Below, piece by piece: positions 21,538 to 33,700 of a DNA stretch of 64,000 nucleotides. Source of the stretch: Malaya genurostris (lineage: Eukaryota; Arthropoda; Insecta; Diptera; Culicidae); the NCBI RefSeq assembly GCF_030247185.1, contig NC_080571.1, positions 70,222,172 through 70,286,171 on the forward strand. The letters are read 5' to 3'. The notes below the pieces were generated by a model. The model did not search any database. It was not told where the DNA came from and saw only the letters and a program-made list of their open reading frames with translations. The position numbers and the translations under genes are program-made. Each line of letters opens with the position of its first letter. Within the stretch, counting starts at the first letter, position 1.

Positions 21538-23895
21538 TACAAAGGTTATATGCACATAGTTAGAATAAGCGGCAATAGTAAAATGATTCTATCGCAATTA
21601 TCCACTGCCCATGCAGAATCGGATCGCGAAACGAGAATAAGCGACCGTTTGTTGTTTCAGAGAGAATCCCCACAGCAGCGAGCTAACCTTGCATTCTCAG
21701 ACAGGTTATCTAGATAAATTCGGCCTCGCATGGGTGTCTATTCTATGTTAAATGAGCCACGCCGGGTTTTTGTTGCTGTGCTGATTTCCGTCTCTCTTTG
21801 ATGGCACTGATAGAATCGTGTGAAGAGTTGCTAGTGAGCGTTCTTTAATACGATAAAAGCCATCCTTGAGTATAGGGGAAAAACATTGATTTCTTTTCAT
21901 TAGAATTTCAATCAATTTATTTAAACGTTTCACTTGAGAATAAATCTTATTTTTTCGCATTCGATTTGGCATACAGAATAATAGGTCTGGTCATTCATTC
22001 CACACAGTAGTTGTTTAAACCATTAATTTTGATTACGAAAATTAAATACATAATCTCGCTTTGCATCAAATTCTGAATATAGTTCTGTATGACAAGAAGT
22101 TGAAGGTTTACTTTTCACGCAAAAGTATGATGAATGTGAAAGTTTTACCCATTGTTTAAGGAAATATTGCATTGTTTGTTAATATTTCCGCAATTGATAC
22201 TCGATTCCCATATTTCTCCGGGTGATAATTTGTTCACATCATAGTTTTCTTGGCGCATAGAGTTAAACATAGAAGGCGCTGAGTTGGGTTGTTCTGAGTT
22301 TTTTGTTTGAAAGTCAATACATGGGATCGAATTACACTGGTGAGCAATACTAATGCGTGTTTTTCAATGAAAAACGGCATAATACTGGGCCAGAATTCTG
22401 GATCTGGATTTGGGATGAAATAACGCGCTTATGGTATATTCAACACCGAACAAATTTAGCTGTTCTCCAACACGTTTCTGCTGTTTCATTTTTCAAACGT
22501 TCCCCGCATTGTTTGTAATTAATCAATTATCATTGTATGGTTTTCAAATTATTGACTATCAGTATTATTACCAACTCGGCCTCCACGGGTGAAGCGGTTG
22601 TTTTAACACTAATGTGGCGGAATCGCGCCGCGACTTGTGATCCATATTTTCTCCACACGCTTCTGGTGCACGCATTGGAAATTTGCAGTCATGCCCGGCT
22701 TAAACTGTTTTGACTCGTCTGAGAGACCGAAGAAAGCGTCCGGCTGCTCACTTTAATTACGAGACACATCCATCAACGGGTAGGCAGTGGCCGATCGTGC
22801 GGGACAGGCTCATTGCAGGGCACCCGGTTCAGCCCTTTGTAATGTTACCCTCCGCCATATGTGGCTAATTGACATGTAGAACTCGTTTTGATCAACCGGC
22901 AACGATTGACACCACGGTGGAACGAAGTGTTGAAAGCCTACCTCCGGAGAGATGGATCGACCCCGAGTAAAAAGTTATCGTCGTTTGTCGTTTGCAGCCA
23001 TCGGGTGATTGTTGGAATATGGCATGTTGTTCATGTTTCATTGGAATATTTTTAAATCTATCCAACACCGGACATTTCCCGTCTCGATCAGGATTACATT
23101 ACTCGGGCACTTTTACTCGGGGTAACTGTAGATCAATGATCCTAGGAAATCACATATCAATGATAAGATCAGTTGCAGCGGCTAGTGGCCAACTGATTGG
23201 TGTCAAGTTGAAGTGAACTCGCCGTTCGAACGTGGACTGGTCGCGTCGGGAACTGGATTTCGATTCTTACATGCGTGCACGCTAAGCATTCAGCGTTTCC
23301 TTCTGGGCCAGTAATAAACGTGAATTAAAAATCAATTAAAGAAGTGTGTTCATGCCTCCGTTCCTCGATCGCAATGTGATTGATTTTGCACACTAAAATT
23401 TGTGTAAGCACAAGTTTCACCACAAATCGGTTGAGTTTTTATTTCATGAATTTACGATTGATAATTGATCATGTTTTTCTGATGTTTTGTTGTGACTTTC
23501 TACGAGTGTATGTGCGTTTCCATTCGTGTAGCGTGTGCAGCAAATTGGCATCGTCTAGCGGTTACCAGCAGCGATGATGTTGATCAGAAATGTGTGATAG
23601 CTAATCGATCGTAAACTGTTTTAGTTCTCGCTCGTACATACGATTGATTCGCGATTATTTTCAAGTGGCAATAACAGACACTAGTCAAGTAGTAATCAAA
23701 TGCAATGACCGACGGTCGCTGGAGGAACAACAAGCAATGGAATGGATTTCAAGACATAATATATTTACTTCGTTTGAGTTTCATGTGATGTGCTAGATGA
23801 ATAGGTTCATGTTTTGTTCCTGTATCGGTGGTTTGTTAACTTTTCTAACACGCATTCAAATTAGAATGAACATATAGAAAGAACTACCGTCAGTT
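21538..23895. other. No gene recognised; one solo MITE-like end
   Basis: TTTTTCAATGAAAAACGGCA at about 22354-22373 matches the end of the MITE at 46929-47087 and is followed by TAA. About 22560-23340 is richer in GC than its surroundings and free of the repeat families listed here, so it may be unique host sequence, but no long frame or splice structure is visible. Confidence 0.4.
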
Positions 23896-24395
23896 GTCGA
23901 ATGATGTTCATTCAGCGAATTTAGTGAGGCTATGTCATGTTCATGTAAAACCTGTAAAACCTAATCAATTAGGTTTTACACGATGACGACACAAATGAAC
24001 TGCCTATGAATCAAGTTCATCTTTGACAGCTGCCGTGTGTTTGTTTTGTTTTGCAACTGCAAATTAAAAGTTGAAAAATGACGAAAAAGTGCCTGTTAAA
24101 AACGTGTTCCACAATGAAAAGAACTAAAAAGATTGCCCTGTATGCGTCTTCAGCATCAAGGAGCGATATTTGTATAAATCTGTTTAGTGTGAGGCGACTT
24201 ACAATTTTTAAATTCAAACGATGAACCTCTGATAAACTTTTAAAATGTAAACTAACACACGGCGGCTGTCAAAACAAAAGTTCATTCTGTTCATTTTGTG
24301 AGGTTATGTCATATTCGTGTTAAATCTAATTGAATTTTTTATCGAGACGCCATGAATGAACTCAGGTTCATTCTCGACAGTTTTGTAGAACTGTT
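23896..24395. mobile_element. MITE-like inverted-repeat block
   Basis: A GTTCATCTTTGACAGCTGCC stretch at 24018-24037 with GTGTGTTTGTTTTG after it is mirrored at 24244-24285. GTGAGG(C/T)TATGTCAT appears on both sides (about 23928 and 24298) as a direct repeat. A perfect 12-bp-arm hairpin, GTAAAACCTAAT/ATTAGGTTTTAC, sits at about 23955-23980. No clear target duplication; the class is unknown. Confidence 0.45.
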
Positions 24396-24919
24396 TAGAT
24401 GAAATTTGCCCAATGTTCAACCAATTTGCTCCTGCAATAATGTAAACAGTTCTACTTTGGCTGTGGACCAATTATTTTAACTTTTAGTGAAAATTCTACA
24501 GTTGAGCAGTTATTTTGTCGTTGTCAAAATTAACCCTGCTCGAAAGTATGGTTATTTCTGACAGTTTGATAGTTGTTTTTCGACACAAAGAAAAAATATT
24601 GCAAAAAAAATCGAAATTCAGATCTTTAGTAAAAACTTCTTTTGTGTAATTTCATTTAATACTTTGTCAAACGAAGAAAGTGTTTCTCGAAGTTCTTGTT
24701 ACGTATTCTCTGTATTGCAATAAATGATGAGAAAAAATCAAAATTTCGAAAATCGCGACTGAAATTTTTCACAAGTGATTTTCAGACAAAGATATCACCG
24801 ATCAAAAAACTATTCTCACTAAAACTGATTTAACATGGCAAAAATCAGTTGTGAAAAGTTTACTAGCGAACATTCGCACATTTAATATATCCTATATGAT
24901 TCTCGACAGAAGATTTTTG

Positions 24920-25680
24920 GGAAATAAATTTAAATAGCCTTTATAGCTTTGCAGAATACATCATGAATAAATTCGCCGATGAACATAAACTGAATATTTC
25001 TGAATGCAAAATTTTTAGCTCTTGCGATTTGATGCTCTATTAATAAGTGGATCAATAGTGGTGATGTATTCGAAATTTACTCGGCAATATCCCGGTGGTG
25101 GAGTAATATCATCAATGGAAGTAGCAAGTTCTGCATTATTAATAGTTATATGGTAATAAAAACATTAGTAGAAAAAAATCACGTAGCATGTGATGCAGCT
25201 GATTAAAAACTATTAGCCAATTTAGCTTGAATACCATACGCAGTAGTAACATGAGCGCAGGCTATCGCTACGCTGTGTTTGAGACATGCATATGTTAATG
25301 CTGCATTCCAGTTACTTCTATAAATCAAATTCATGCTAAATAGCGTTTTATTTGATTTAATCTAAATAGTCCAATCAACCATGGAATGTGGAAAAAATAC
25401 TGTTGTTCATATTGACCACCTTACGTGCATCGAAAATATCGCAGTCACTATTTCTCAGTTGCGATTCAGCTGCGAATTTATTCATTAGAGATTTTTTTTA
25501 TTGATGAGAATATAATAATTAAATCTTGCACGAGTCACTTCGGTATCGAACTGAAGTGTAGTGGAATTTCAACATCAAAATATCATCGGACACTCTACTC
25601 CCTTTCGATTAGCGAAATTTCTGTGGGTGAAAATTCGTCATCAAGTTTCGATGACACAAAAAATCACTTGTGAACTTCGA
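24920..25680 (+). repeat. ~0.7-kb dispersed repeat, copy 1
   Basis: It starts near TTTGCAGAATACATCATGAA and ends near AAATCACTTGTGAAC. A diverged copy in the same orientation is split between 41045-41139 and 44233-44862. Shared landmarks are GGTGGAGTAATATCAT, CAAATTCATGCTAAATAGCG, TTATTGATGAGAATATAATA and TCTGTGGGTGAAA. It is non-coding and shows no terminal structure. Confidence 0.75.
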
Positions 25681-26354
25681 GGTTCAGAGTTTTGTGTACA
25701 CACTTCGGCAAAACCCTGTGATTTTACATCCTATTAGATGCACTTAAATGAAGCGTCGCAGTTCAAGCAAATTTACGCGCAAGAACATTTAATATTGTGT
25801 CTAAAATTCCATGAGAAGTAATTCATCGAAATTAAAAATAACAATACTGGTGGTGACCGCCGCGTCTTGAACCGAGAATCATTGAATCGCAAATACGTCT
25901 GTTAATCGAATGAACCACAGAAGCATACATTTGCTCGGCTGGTAAAAGGTGCATTTAAATTCATACAATAGCACCTACTAGCAGAATGCATGTTACAGTC
26001 GAAACCAGTAAAATTCAAGCTAATCTAACATTAAGTTATAACAAATGAAATTTTTCATCATTTGACAAATAAGGTCTGACATCGTATGATGGAATAAGTG
26101 ACCTGTAAAATTAATTTTTTTTGTGTGTATGCTTGTTTCATGATTGAATTTCTCGGAAGTGATTTTGTTACTGTAACTGAGTTTTTTTCGTAGAAAAGTT
26201 CTTGAACTGATTTTTTCACGAGTGATAATGAAATGAACTTTTGAAATGATTGCCTTAATTATCACAAACATTGAGGATGGCCGTGGCGAAGAAGAACCCA
26301 ATTAGATTTTACAAGAAGGCGTTTTGAAGTTCTTGTTTAACAGCTATCAGTACG
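25681..26354. other. No gene recognised
   Basis: AT-rich; only short open frames without domains. Confidence 0.4.
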
Positions 26355-26478
26355 CTATGTTTCGTCTTCGACTCGTCAGTGCATAACAGTTTATGTTGAA
26401 TGGACGGGTATAGCGTGATAGGTAAATCGATGCCTTCACGCAGCCCACCTGGGTTCGAAGTTTTTCAGGCACGAAGTG
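26355..26478 (+). mobile_element. tRNA-derived SINE relic
   Basis: A head with TTTCGTCTTCGACTCGTCAG is followed by a degenerate tRNA: box A-like TAGCGTGATAGG (26411), an arm with CTTCACGCAG, and box B-like GGGTTCGAAG (26451). The fold is imperfect, so this is a SINE or tRNA pseudogene. The head matches the arms of the hairpin elements at 1.5 and 44.9 kb (TTTCGTCTTTGACTCATCAG). Confidence 0.6.
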
Positions 26479-28814
26479 GCGAATGTTAAAATCTCAAAAC
26501 GATTTTTTAACAAGAGTACATAAATATTTTATGCATAATCTGCTTTTAATACAGATGCGTTGATTGATATTTTCAGTTAAATCATGAAATTAACAAATTG
26601 ATTCGAAAAATGGCTCGAGACTTAATTTACTTATTCTGAATTCCAATTCCGTTTTTTTAGGACGGACTCCGCGTAATTTAAAACCAATTCCAGTGGAATA
26701 TGTCCTCTTCTGAGTCAGAATTGGGTCTTTTTGTTAATCGAATTGAGTTATTTCAACACGTTCCACTATTCACAATATTTTCTTGGCATATTTACCCCAT
26801 TTATTTTTCTTATAATGAATTATTTGCTCAGCTTACCTGAAAGAAAAAAGAAGAAAGAAAACAATTTACTCTTTGGGTTAATTAATAGTTTGAAAAGTTC
26901 ATTTGCGTATTGGTTAGAAAAAATCTTCTATAATCTTGTATATGCAAGGGGTGGGAAATCGAGCTTTGGTAGCTGATTTGAATGGAAATTTTATTTTGAT
27001 ATTTCTAACGGAGTTAACTTTAAACAATGCAAATCGTTTGAATTTTTATGATGCTGATTTTAAAGTTCCAAACTATGGCTAAAGCACTGGATTTTCCAGT
27101 TCAATGCAAATGCGCAATTCGTTACAACGAAAGAGAAACTGTGAATAAGAATGCAAATTGGCTGCATTCCAATCTGTATCAATTCGAAGATCTGCAGTAT
27201 ACATGATGAAATAATTCAAATTCCTGCCATTTTAGAACTTCCGAACTCGTCCGTAACGATGTTGGCAATTAGTTAGCACAAGTATTTTTCTATCAACTGA
27301 ATCAACAACGAAGCGGGATCCACCTCACGTGCGCTGAGAAGGAGGAGGTCATCGAAGTGCATCGTCATTCTCCTAACGATGAAACCGTTTTGTCTTCTGG
27401 AGCATAATTCTGGATCAAAATTATCGCTCAATCTTGTCTTTATCCTTGGTACCGAAAGCGAGTGATGATTGAAGGAACCGTGCTGCTCACATCCTTTTCG
27501 CTTGAAGGACGGAAAGTTCGTACTTTTACTGTGTATTTTAACGATGGTGTTCCGTTGGAGCTCATGCAAACCGTAGAGCTAAATTCTTTCGATTCTTTTG
27601 TGCAAAAAATAACTTCGCACTACTGTTGAATTCTGTTAGCAAATACGATTCCACTTGACGATAGAGGTAAATCTTGGCATCTGACAGAGAAGATTGTTGA
27701 TTGTGAATATCTCAAATGTTTTATAAGAAAAAAAACTTCGGATAAGAACAAAAAATCGGACGATGTTATGTTTCACGTATAAAAATTTGTGCAATATTTT
27801 TTTCGACTTAGGCAGTATCAACGTTATCGTATGTCCGAATCCCGACCTGGAAGGATTTTTGGTATCAGTAGGATCGTAATAATAAGTAGTACGTTGAAAG
27901 GCCAAATTCCACCAAATAAATGAAAGACCAAGACTTTTCCTTGCAGTACCAAATTGATTACCGTTCTATGTCATTGAAAAGTTTAACCAACATTAGGCTC
28001 TTATGAAATAAATATGTGCTTTATGGATTTTTTTCACAATGAACAGATGATCCTCACTAATGTCTCACCTGGACATCACAGTTTTTGTTTTTCAAAATTG
28101 AAGAAATAAAAATTAAACTAAAAGTAAAATGTCACGTTTTAGAATTTGCCGTATTTGAAAAATCGAATTCATTTCAAAATTATAAGTATCGGAAAAGATA
28201 TACAATTTCGTTATTTTGAAAAATCGAGTGGAATTTTGAACCACTATGCAAATAGGGACAATTTAAGAAATCGAAGTTGTTTTTTTCGAAGCCGTTGTTT
28301 TCGACTAATCTTGTTTTTAAGCGTAACATATCATCTTATTAACGATAAATTACCAAATAAAACATTTAAAAAAAAAAAAAGAAATTCGTTGCTATTTTGT
28401 ATGAAAAGTCAATTTGGTGCATACAAATAATTAATAGTACGACATTTTTCACAATCTATGTTCTACAAAGCAAGAATTTCAAATGTTAGGCACACATTTT
28501 TTCTAGTGTACAGATAATATTTATCCACGGAAATTAAAAACTACCTATTATTTGACTTCTTTTTACTTATTTTTGAGTTCTTGTGAATCTTTTCTTTCAT
28601 TCGCTCCTTCCATTGTTGTCAAAATACAAAGATCAAAACCACCCAACAGCGAGAGTTTCGTTCAATAAGCTTAAAATAAGTAAACCGTATTAACCTAAAC
28701 TTGAGTCAACACGACTCAGCTGTAGAGTAAATATAACTTACCATTGAGTAGATATAACTCATCTTTAAGTATTTTTTGTACGTTCCATACCGAAACTAGC
28801 TAGAGCCACTTTAC
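26479..28814. other. No gene recognised
   Basis: AT-rich. An open frame at 27273-27569 (minus, 98 codons) and the opposing plus-strand frame over about 27300-27620 look mildly coding-like, but no motif supports either. Confidence 0.35.
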
Positions 28815-28933
28815 CTAAAAGCAAAGTCTTGGCATTACATTCCTTTTGTGGAATTTGGCCTTTCTGTTTCAACAGACTTCGCAGCCGATTCCTAGTGTAC
28901 AGAATCATTGCATGGCTAGTACTATGGATCCTA

Positions 28934-29874
28934 CAGGGTCCGGCACTCGAAGTGTAACCAATTAAAAAGGCCATAAATTCAGTTTGGAAAATTACTTTTA
29001 CTTAATTCAAAGTACAAAATGTGTAAAAATAATACAAAATTCAGAATCAATTCACTTTTGCTCGATATGACCACCTTTTGCCTTGACTATGGCCTTGAGA
29101 CGGTCAAAAAACGAATCGCAAGTTGCCGAATGTGACTTGCAGGTATTTAGGCCCACTCGCGGACAATAACTTTTTTCAGCGCCTCGAGACTGGTGTATCT
29201 TTTAGTTCGGACTTTGCTCTCCAAAATGGCCGAAAGAGAATAATCCATTGGATTCGCATCTGGTGAATTCGAGAGCCATTGTGTGGACGTGATGAAGTTC
29301 GGAACGTTGTTTTTCAGCCATTCTTGGTTCACTCGAGCTTTGTGAGACGGTGCCGAGTCCTGCTGAAACGTCCATGGTCTGCCACCGAAATGTTTGTCTG
29401 CCCACGGCTTCAAAGCAACCTCCAGAATACTTTCCCGATAATATGTCGCATTTACCTTGACGCCAGGCTCGATGAAAACGATTGGAGAGCGCCAATCTGC
29501 GGTTACAGCGGCCCAAACCATTATCTGTTGCGGGTTCTGCCTCCTGGTGGCCAATCGATGACTCAAATTCTCGTATGAACGGTCGGTCAAGTAAACCCTA
29601 TCGTTTTAAGAGTTTACGAATTGCTCAATTGGAAAAATTTTCTCGTCAGAAAATACAATGTTCGGAAATTGACCGCTTTCGGCCAAACGAAGCAACTCCT
29701 TCGCTCTATCAAGTCATCAAGTCAAGGCAAAAGGTGGTCATATCGAGCAAAAGTGAATTGATTCTGAATTTTGTATTATTTTTACACATTTTGTACTTTG
29801 AATTAAGTAAAAGTAATTTTCCAAACTGAATTTATGGCCTTTTTAATTGGTTACACTTCGAGTGCCGGACCCTG
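28934..29874 (-). mobile_element. DD37D mariner-group transposon, 941 bp, long inverted repeats
   Basis: Terminal inverted repeats of 155 bp (28934-29088 and 29720-29874) look identical and start CAGGGTCCGGCACTCGAAGT. TA flanks both sides (28932-28933 and 29875-29876). It carries a C-terminal transposase fragment on the minus strand. Identical arms suggest recent activity or gene conversion. The short length and missing N-terminus indicate an internal deletion. Confidence 0.9.
29147..29590 (-). pseudogene. DD37D transposase, C-terminal fragment
   Basis: 147 codons with MVWAAVTADWRSPIVF, the second catalytic Asp in FQQDSAPSHKA, and the third in SPDANPMDYS. I count 37 residues between them, which defines the spacing class. 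The first Asp and the helix-turn-helix domain are absent; only ~130 bp separate the frame from the inverted repeat. Not active. Confidence 0.85.
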
Positions 29875-29964
29875 TACTGACACTAAGAACCCTTCAAGGT
29901 CGGGGCTCAAACATACGACAACTGGCTTGTAAGACCAGCGTCCTATGCATTGAACCGCCAACCG

Positions 29965-30872
29965 CTATTCTTCAACGATGTGGCGTAGCTTTTGATTTTA
30001 AACTGGATCTCGTTGTTCGTAGTGTTGATGATTGCCGGCGACTACAATGTCAGCTTACATTGTTCATCGATTAGCGCAGGAAAAACAAACTTATCATAAA
30101 TGTAGCCATGTGCCAAGTTATCACATTTCATCGGATCTCATCTCCAGTCATATTTGACTATAACATTGATGGTACAATTACCTCTAGAGTGGATCAAGTG
30201 TGTGATCATGGAGTACAGCTGGATGCTAAACTGACGTTCGATGTTCTGTAGTCCGCATCAAGTATCGTGGAGCCTTAGAATTGAAAGAGTGCAGAAACGA
30301 TTTGTTCGTATAGCATTAAGAAGTTTACCGTGGAGTGATCCAGTTTACTTGTCACCATATTCAGATAGATGTCAATTGTTGGGAATCGACTCGTTACAAT
30401 GACGTAGAAAAACTCAACAGGCGTTTATAATTGCTAAGTTGATCAACGGCGAGATTGATGTTCCTGAACTGCTTTATGACCTTAGTTTTCGAATGCCGAA
30501 AAGACCAATGCGTAACACAAACCTGCTTCAGCACAGATTCCATAAGACTGTATTCGGATACAACGAGCCAATTACTGTATGCATAAGAACATTCACTGCA
30601 TTAGCAGAGTTGTTTGAGCTTGGAGAGCCTTCCCACCGCTTCGTTGAAAAAATCAATCGATCTGCAATAATTTGACTATAAATAATTTGTTACAATTTAA
30701 TTCGTCATAAGTTTTTTGTAATTGTTTGTGATTTTTTTTAAAAGATAGTGGTTTTTATGCATATCTGAGAATGACATAAATTTGTTTCAACTCGGATGGG
30801 CTTCTTCCCACTCTGTAAGTCCATTTAGACATTAATCCGATAGACTTTGTTCAATAAATAAATAAATAAACT
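29965..30872 (+). mobile_element. LINE 3' fragment with (AATA)n tail
   Basis: Plus-strand RT remnants: FDFKLDLVVRSVDDCRRLQ (about 29990-30070), then NKLIIN and VCDHGVQLDAKLTF in shifted frames, then the post-RT domain (RIERVQKRFVRIALRSLPW at about 30280) broken by a TGA near 30402, and a frame at 30439-30675 ending INRSAII. The 3' tail is CAATAAATAAATAAATAAAC at 30853-30872. It is related to the minus-strand LINE at 18.4-19.7 kb but not the same copy. Its 5' truncation abuts the SINE head. Confidence 0.75.
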
Positions 30873-31639
30873 ATGATGCGTATGCATAATGAGCATATGA
30901 AACATAAGCATATGAGGTCTTGTCCTGATGGGATTCCTTCTATATTAGTGAAAAAATCTCAGCTGTCGTATAGTTCTGCTACTTGTTTCGAAGAACGGAA
31001 ACAAGAACGAAATATCCAATTGTCGTGAAAAAGCGGTGTTAGACGCTGTGTTTATATTCTAATAATTGATGCGGGTTCAACCATGGACACATTTCTTTAA
31101 AGCAATTTGAAACCCGCACCACCCTTGCAATGCCGGTTTATTTCACATAAATTTGATTTAGATTGATGATTATCTTGGTGAGTGTTAAGTTCGAGCAGTT
31201 TTGAAACTTGATTGAAATTTAAATACAGAGCACTTATATGAGGGTTGTTTGAAGAAAGCAAATTATTTATTAAACATCTCCCAAATTGTGACGACAGAAA
31301 GAACAATTGAAGATACTTATTATTCTTGCGAGCGGCGGAGAGCCATCTCCGGAAGCGCAAGATAATTTGTTTATTTTCATTGGATACACTTCATTCATTA
31401 TTCAATCTCTTCGAACGCGACTGCAAGTACTTGCTATGTGTAACGAATTCTACGTATTCAAAGGTTCAACGATTGAATTTGAGTATACGATCTCATAAAC
31501 CGTTCTCAAGTGGGTATCGTTCATTCAAGATCTAGGAGTTCTTCTGAACTGCGAACAGCACATCATTGCAAGAAATTTCCAAAATCTGAAATTTTGTTTG
31601 ATGTCGAATGTCTTACAATTGCATGAAACGTCGAGATCA
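30873..31639. other. No gene recognised
   Basis: Only short, domain-free open frames. Confidence 0.4.
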
Positions 31640-33700
31640 CACCACCGGCTTTGATCCGTTCGCAGCGTGCTATGTTCAATTTCGTATAGCGTGCATGGTT
31701 GCCACAATCTATATTGTTCAGGTGAAAAATATGTAAATTTGTAAATCTTTCATTCAATATGTTTCTACTTGTTATTATTATCACAAAATCATGCTAACGA
31801 TGCTTTCCTATAAAAGTGCACTTATTGCTTATATAGAAAGTTTATGCCATCACTTGAAAAATTGACTAGTGAAAATTGACCCGGAGGCAGGCCCGTACCC
31901 AAGACTTCATTTCGGGAGAGAACCCTCAGATAAAAAATAATGGTACTAATGATTATGTACCTAATTCTCTTATGTACCCACATCAAACTATTCCACTGGA
32001 AAATTATGGCTTGAGAAAAGGTTATTGTGTCACATTGCTTGAAGTTTTTGTAACACATGTCTAAGACCTTCTGAATATTTATATAGCACAACAATCCACA
32101 AAACTTGTGATGATGCCATATATTCTGAGTTCATTTACATTCCTACTTTAAATGATGACAATTCACTGCATAGAGTAGCACAGCCGATTCGTGGAGAACG
32201 GAAAACATCTTCTAAATTTATAGGTAATCTTAGTGGATGGTCATACAAATTTACTTTGGATGTACTGGTTTCGGATTCAGACTCCGGAAGTAGTGGTCTG
32301 AAATTCCAAAACGAAATTCTCACATTAATTTCTCAGATATAAACTAACGTTTGAGCACAGATAATAGTACGAGGAAGCCAAATCAGGTGAACGAGGGTGA
32401 TGCTCAAGTAATTGCAACCTAACCCGTTTATTTTAATCATGGTGGCAATGCCCATGTGCTTCATGTAAGGGCATTTCACAGCGATTTCGGTCTTAGCTTC
32501 ATTAATACACGCTAATTCTGTTTTTTTTCTGTTTTGAGGTATTCCTCCAAAAGTATACTATGCAGAACCCAGAAAACCGGAATTGTGATTTTTCCGTCCC
32601 ATTGAGACACTCTTCGAGGTACTCGTGCCGCTTCGAAACACTCGTGCTGACTTCAGTCCATTGTCGGGTAATCATTCTGTTCTCTGGCGTATACTAAAGG
32701 ATTTAGCCAAACATGTACTCGAAGTGCGCTTGCGTTCGTCTTTCTAGCCATAAATAAGTATGTGCAGGATATCTTCCTCATCTGCAGAATCTTGCTTAAC
32801 TAAGGCATGCTCGTTCACTTTCTCGTTCCGGTCGTCTAGTACAATTTTATGTATTATTATTATTGCCATTTATTTTACCCCGGTTTCATCCTCCTTTTTA
32901 TGTGGGTTTGGCTGTGTTCTGCTTCGTAGGGCCCACTGCTGCGTGATTTATCGGCAGTGGAGTTTTGACCATCACGTAACCCTCAAAACCTCTATCTCAA
33001 CAATAATCAACAGACCCATAATATGCCTCAAACTTTTTTTTTCGTTTCTGTTTGTGATTTCGGGATACCATTCGACACAGTTCATGTGTTAGTATGTGTC
33101 AAATAATGTCACCTATATAATTAAATATCCCATAGTCCCATAGGTTGCTGTTGAATTCCATCATGCTTTCATAGGAAAATGTGTGTTTAAAATTGCCCAC
33201 CGTCATTTAGAGCGACGATGCAAAAAACGGTTAAATTCTTCTAGATTTGACTCAAAACTGATTTAATTTGTTGGCTATATTAGTTACTTACTAAACGAAC
33301 CGGTTCCATTAGTACCGGAAATAGTGTTCAAAAACTCTGAAGCGAGACTCACTCAATTTTCTCAGAGATGATTTGATCGATTTCCACTATTTTAGGCTCA
33401 AAAAGATGTTCCCATAGTCTTATAGGTTGCTGTTTGATTTCATCCGGGCCCGACTTCCGATTCCAGATCTATAGGGTAAAGTGTGTTTAATTATGTAGTG
33501 CGACGATGCAAAATAAAGAAAATATCTTATTAACCTGACATAACTGTTTACAAATTGAAAATATTAGGCTAGTTCATTCCATAAAAAGTTTCTAATTTTA
33601 TTCAAGAATAAAAAAAAAGTTTCTAGACAAAATCTTCTAGTGATATTTTTGGGAATATAAATATTATGAGAAAAGCATCATTACCACTAGGTGGATTAAA
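31640..33700 (+). repeat. Abundant dispersed repeat, degenerate and interrupted
   Basis: 31640-31878 carries the upstream module (CCGGCTTTGATCCGTTCG, then ATATAGAAAGTTTATGCCAT). 33063-33700 carries the body (ATACCATTCGACACAG, GTGTCAAATAATGTCAC, paired CCGACTTCC blocks) and the end CATCATTACCACTAGGTGG. Between them ~1.18 kb is foreign or rearranged, apart from a short family-like patch at about 32255-32345. The intervening DNA has no frame I can assign. Confidence 0.6.

Larger units (their letters stand above)
28815..29962 (-). mobile_element. Feilai-like tRNA-derived SINE, split by a transposon
   Basis: Minus strand, read across the insertion: the tRNA-like head (29962 down to about 29890) has an anticodon-like arm, CTGGT-CTTACAA-GCCAG (UAC, Val-like). 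The body follows from 28931 down, with GATTCTGTACACTAGGAATC, GAAGTCTGTTGAAACAGAAA and the end near AAGACTTTGCTTTT. The T-arm is degenerate, as expected for a SINE. The head and body are separated by the DD37D element at 28934-29874. Family naming is from memory of Aedes repeats. Confidence 0.7.

Noticed and set aside
27273..27620. Opposed frames considered as a host exon
   Set aside because: No domain, splice sites or matching second exon; strand ambiguous.
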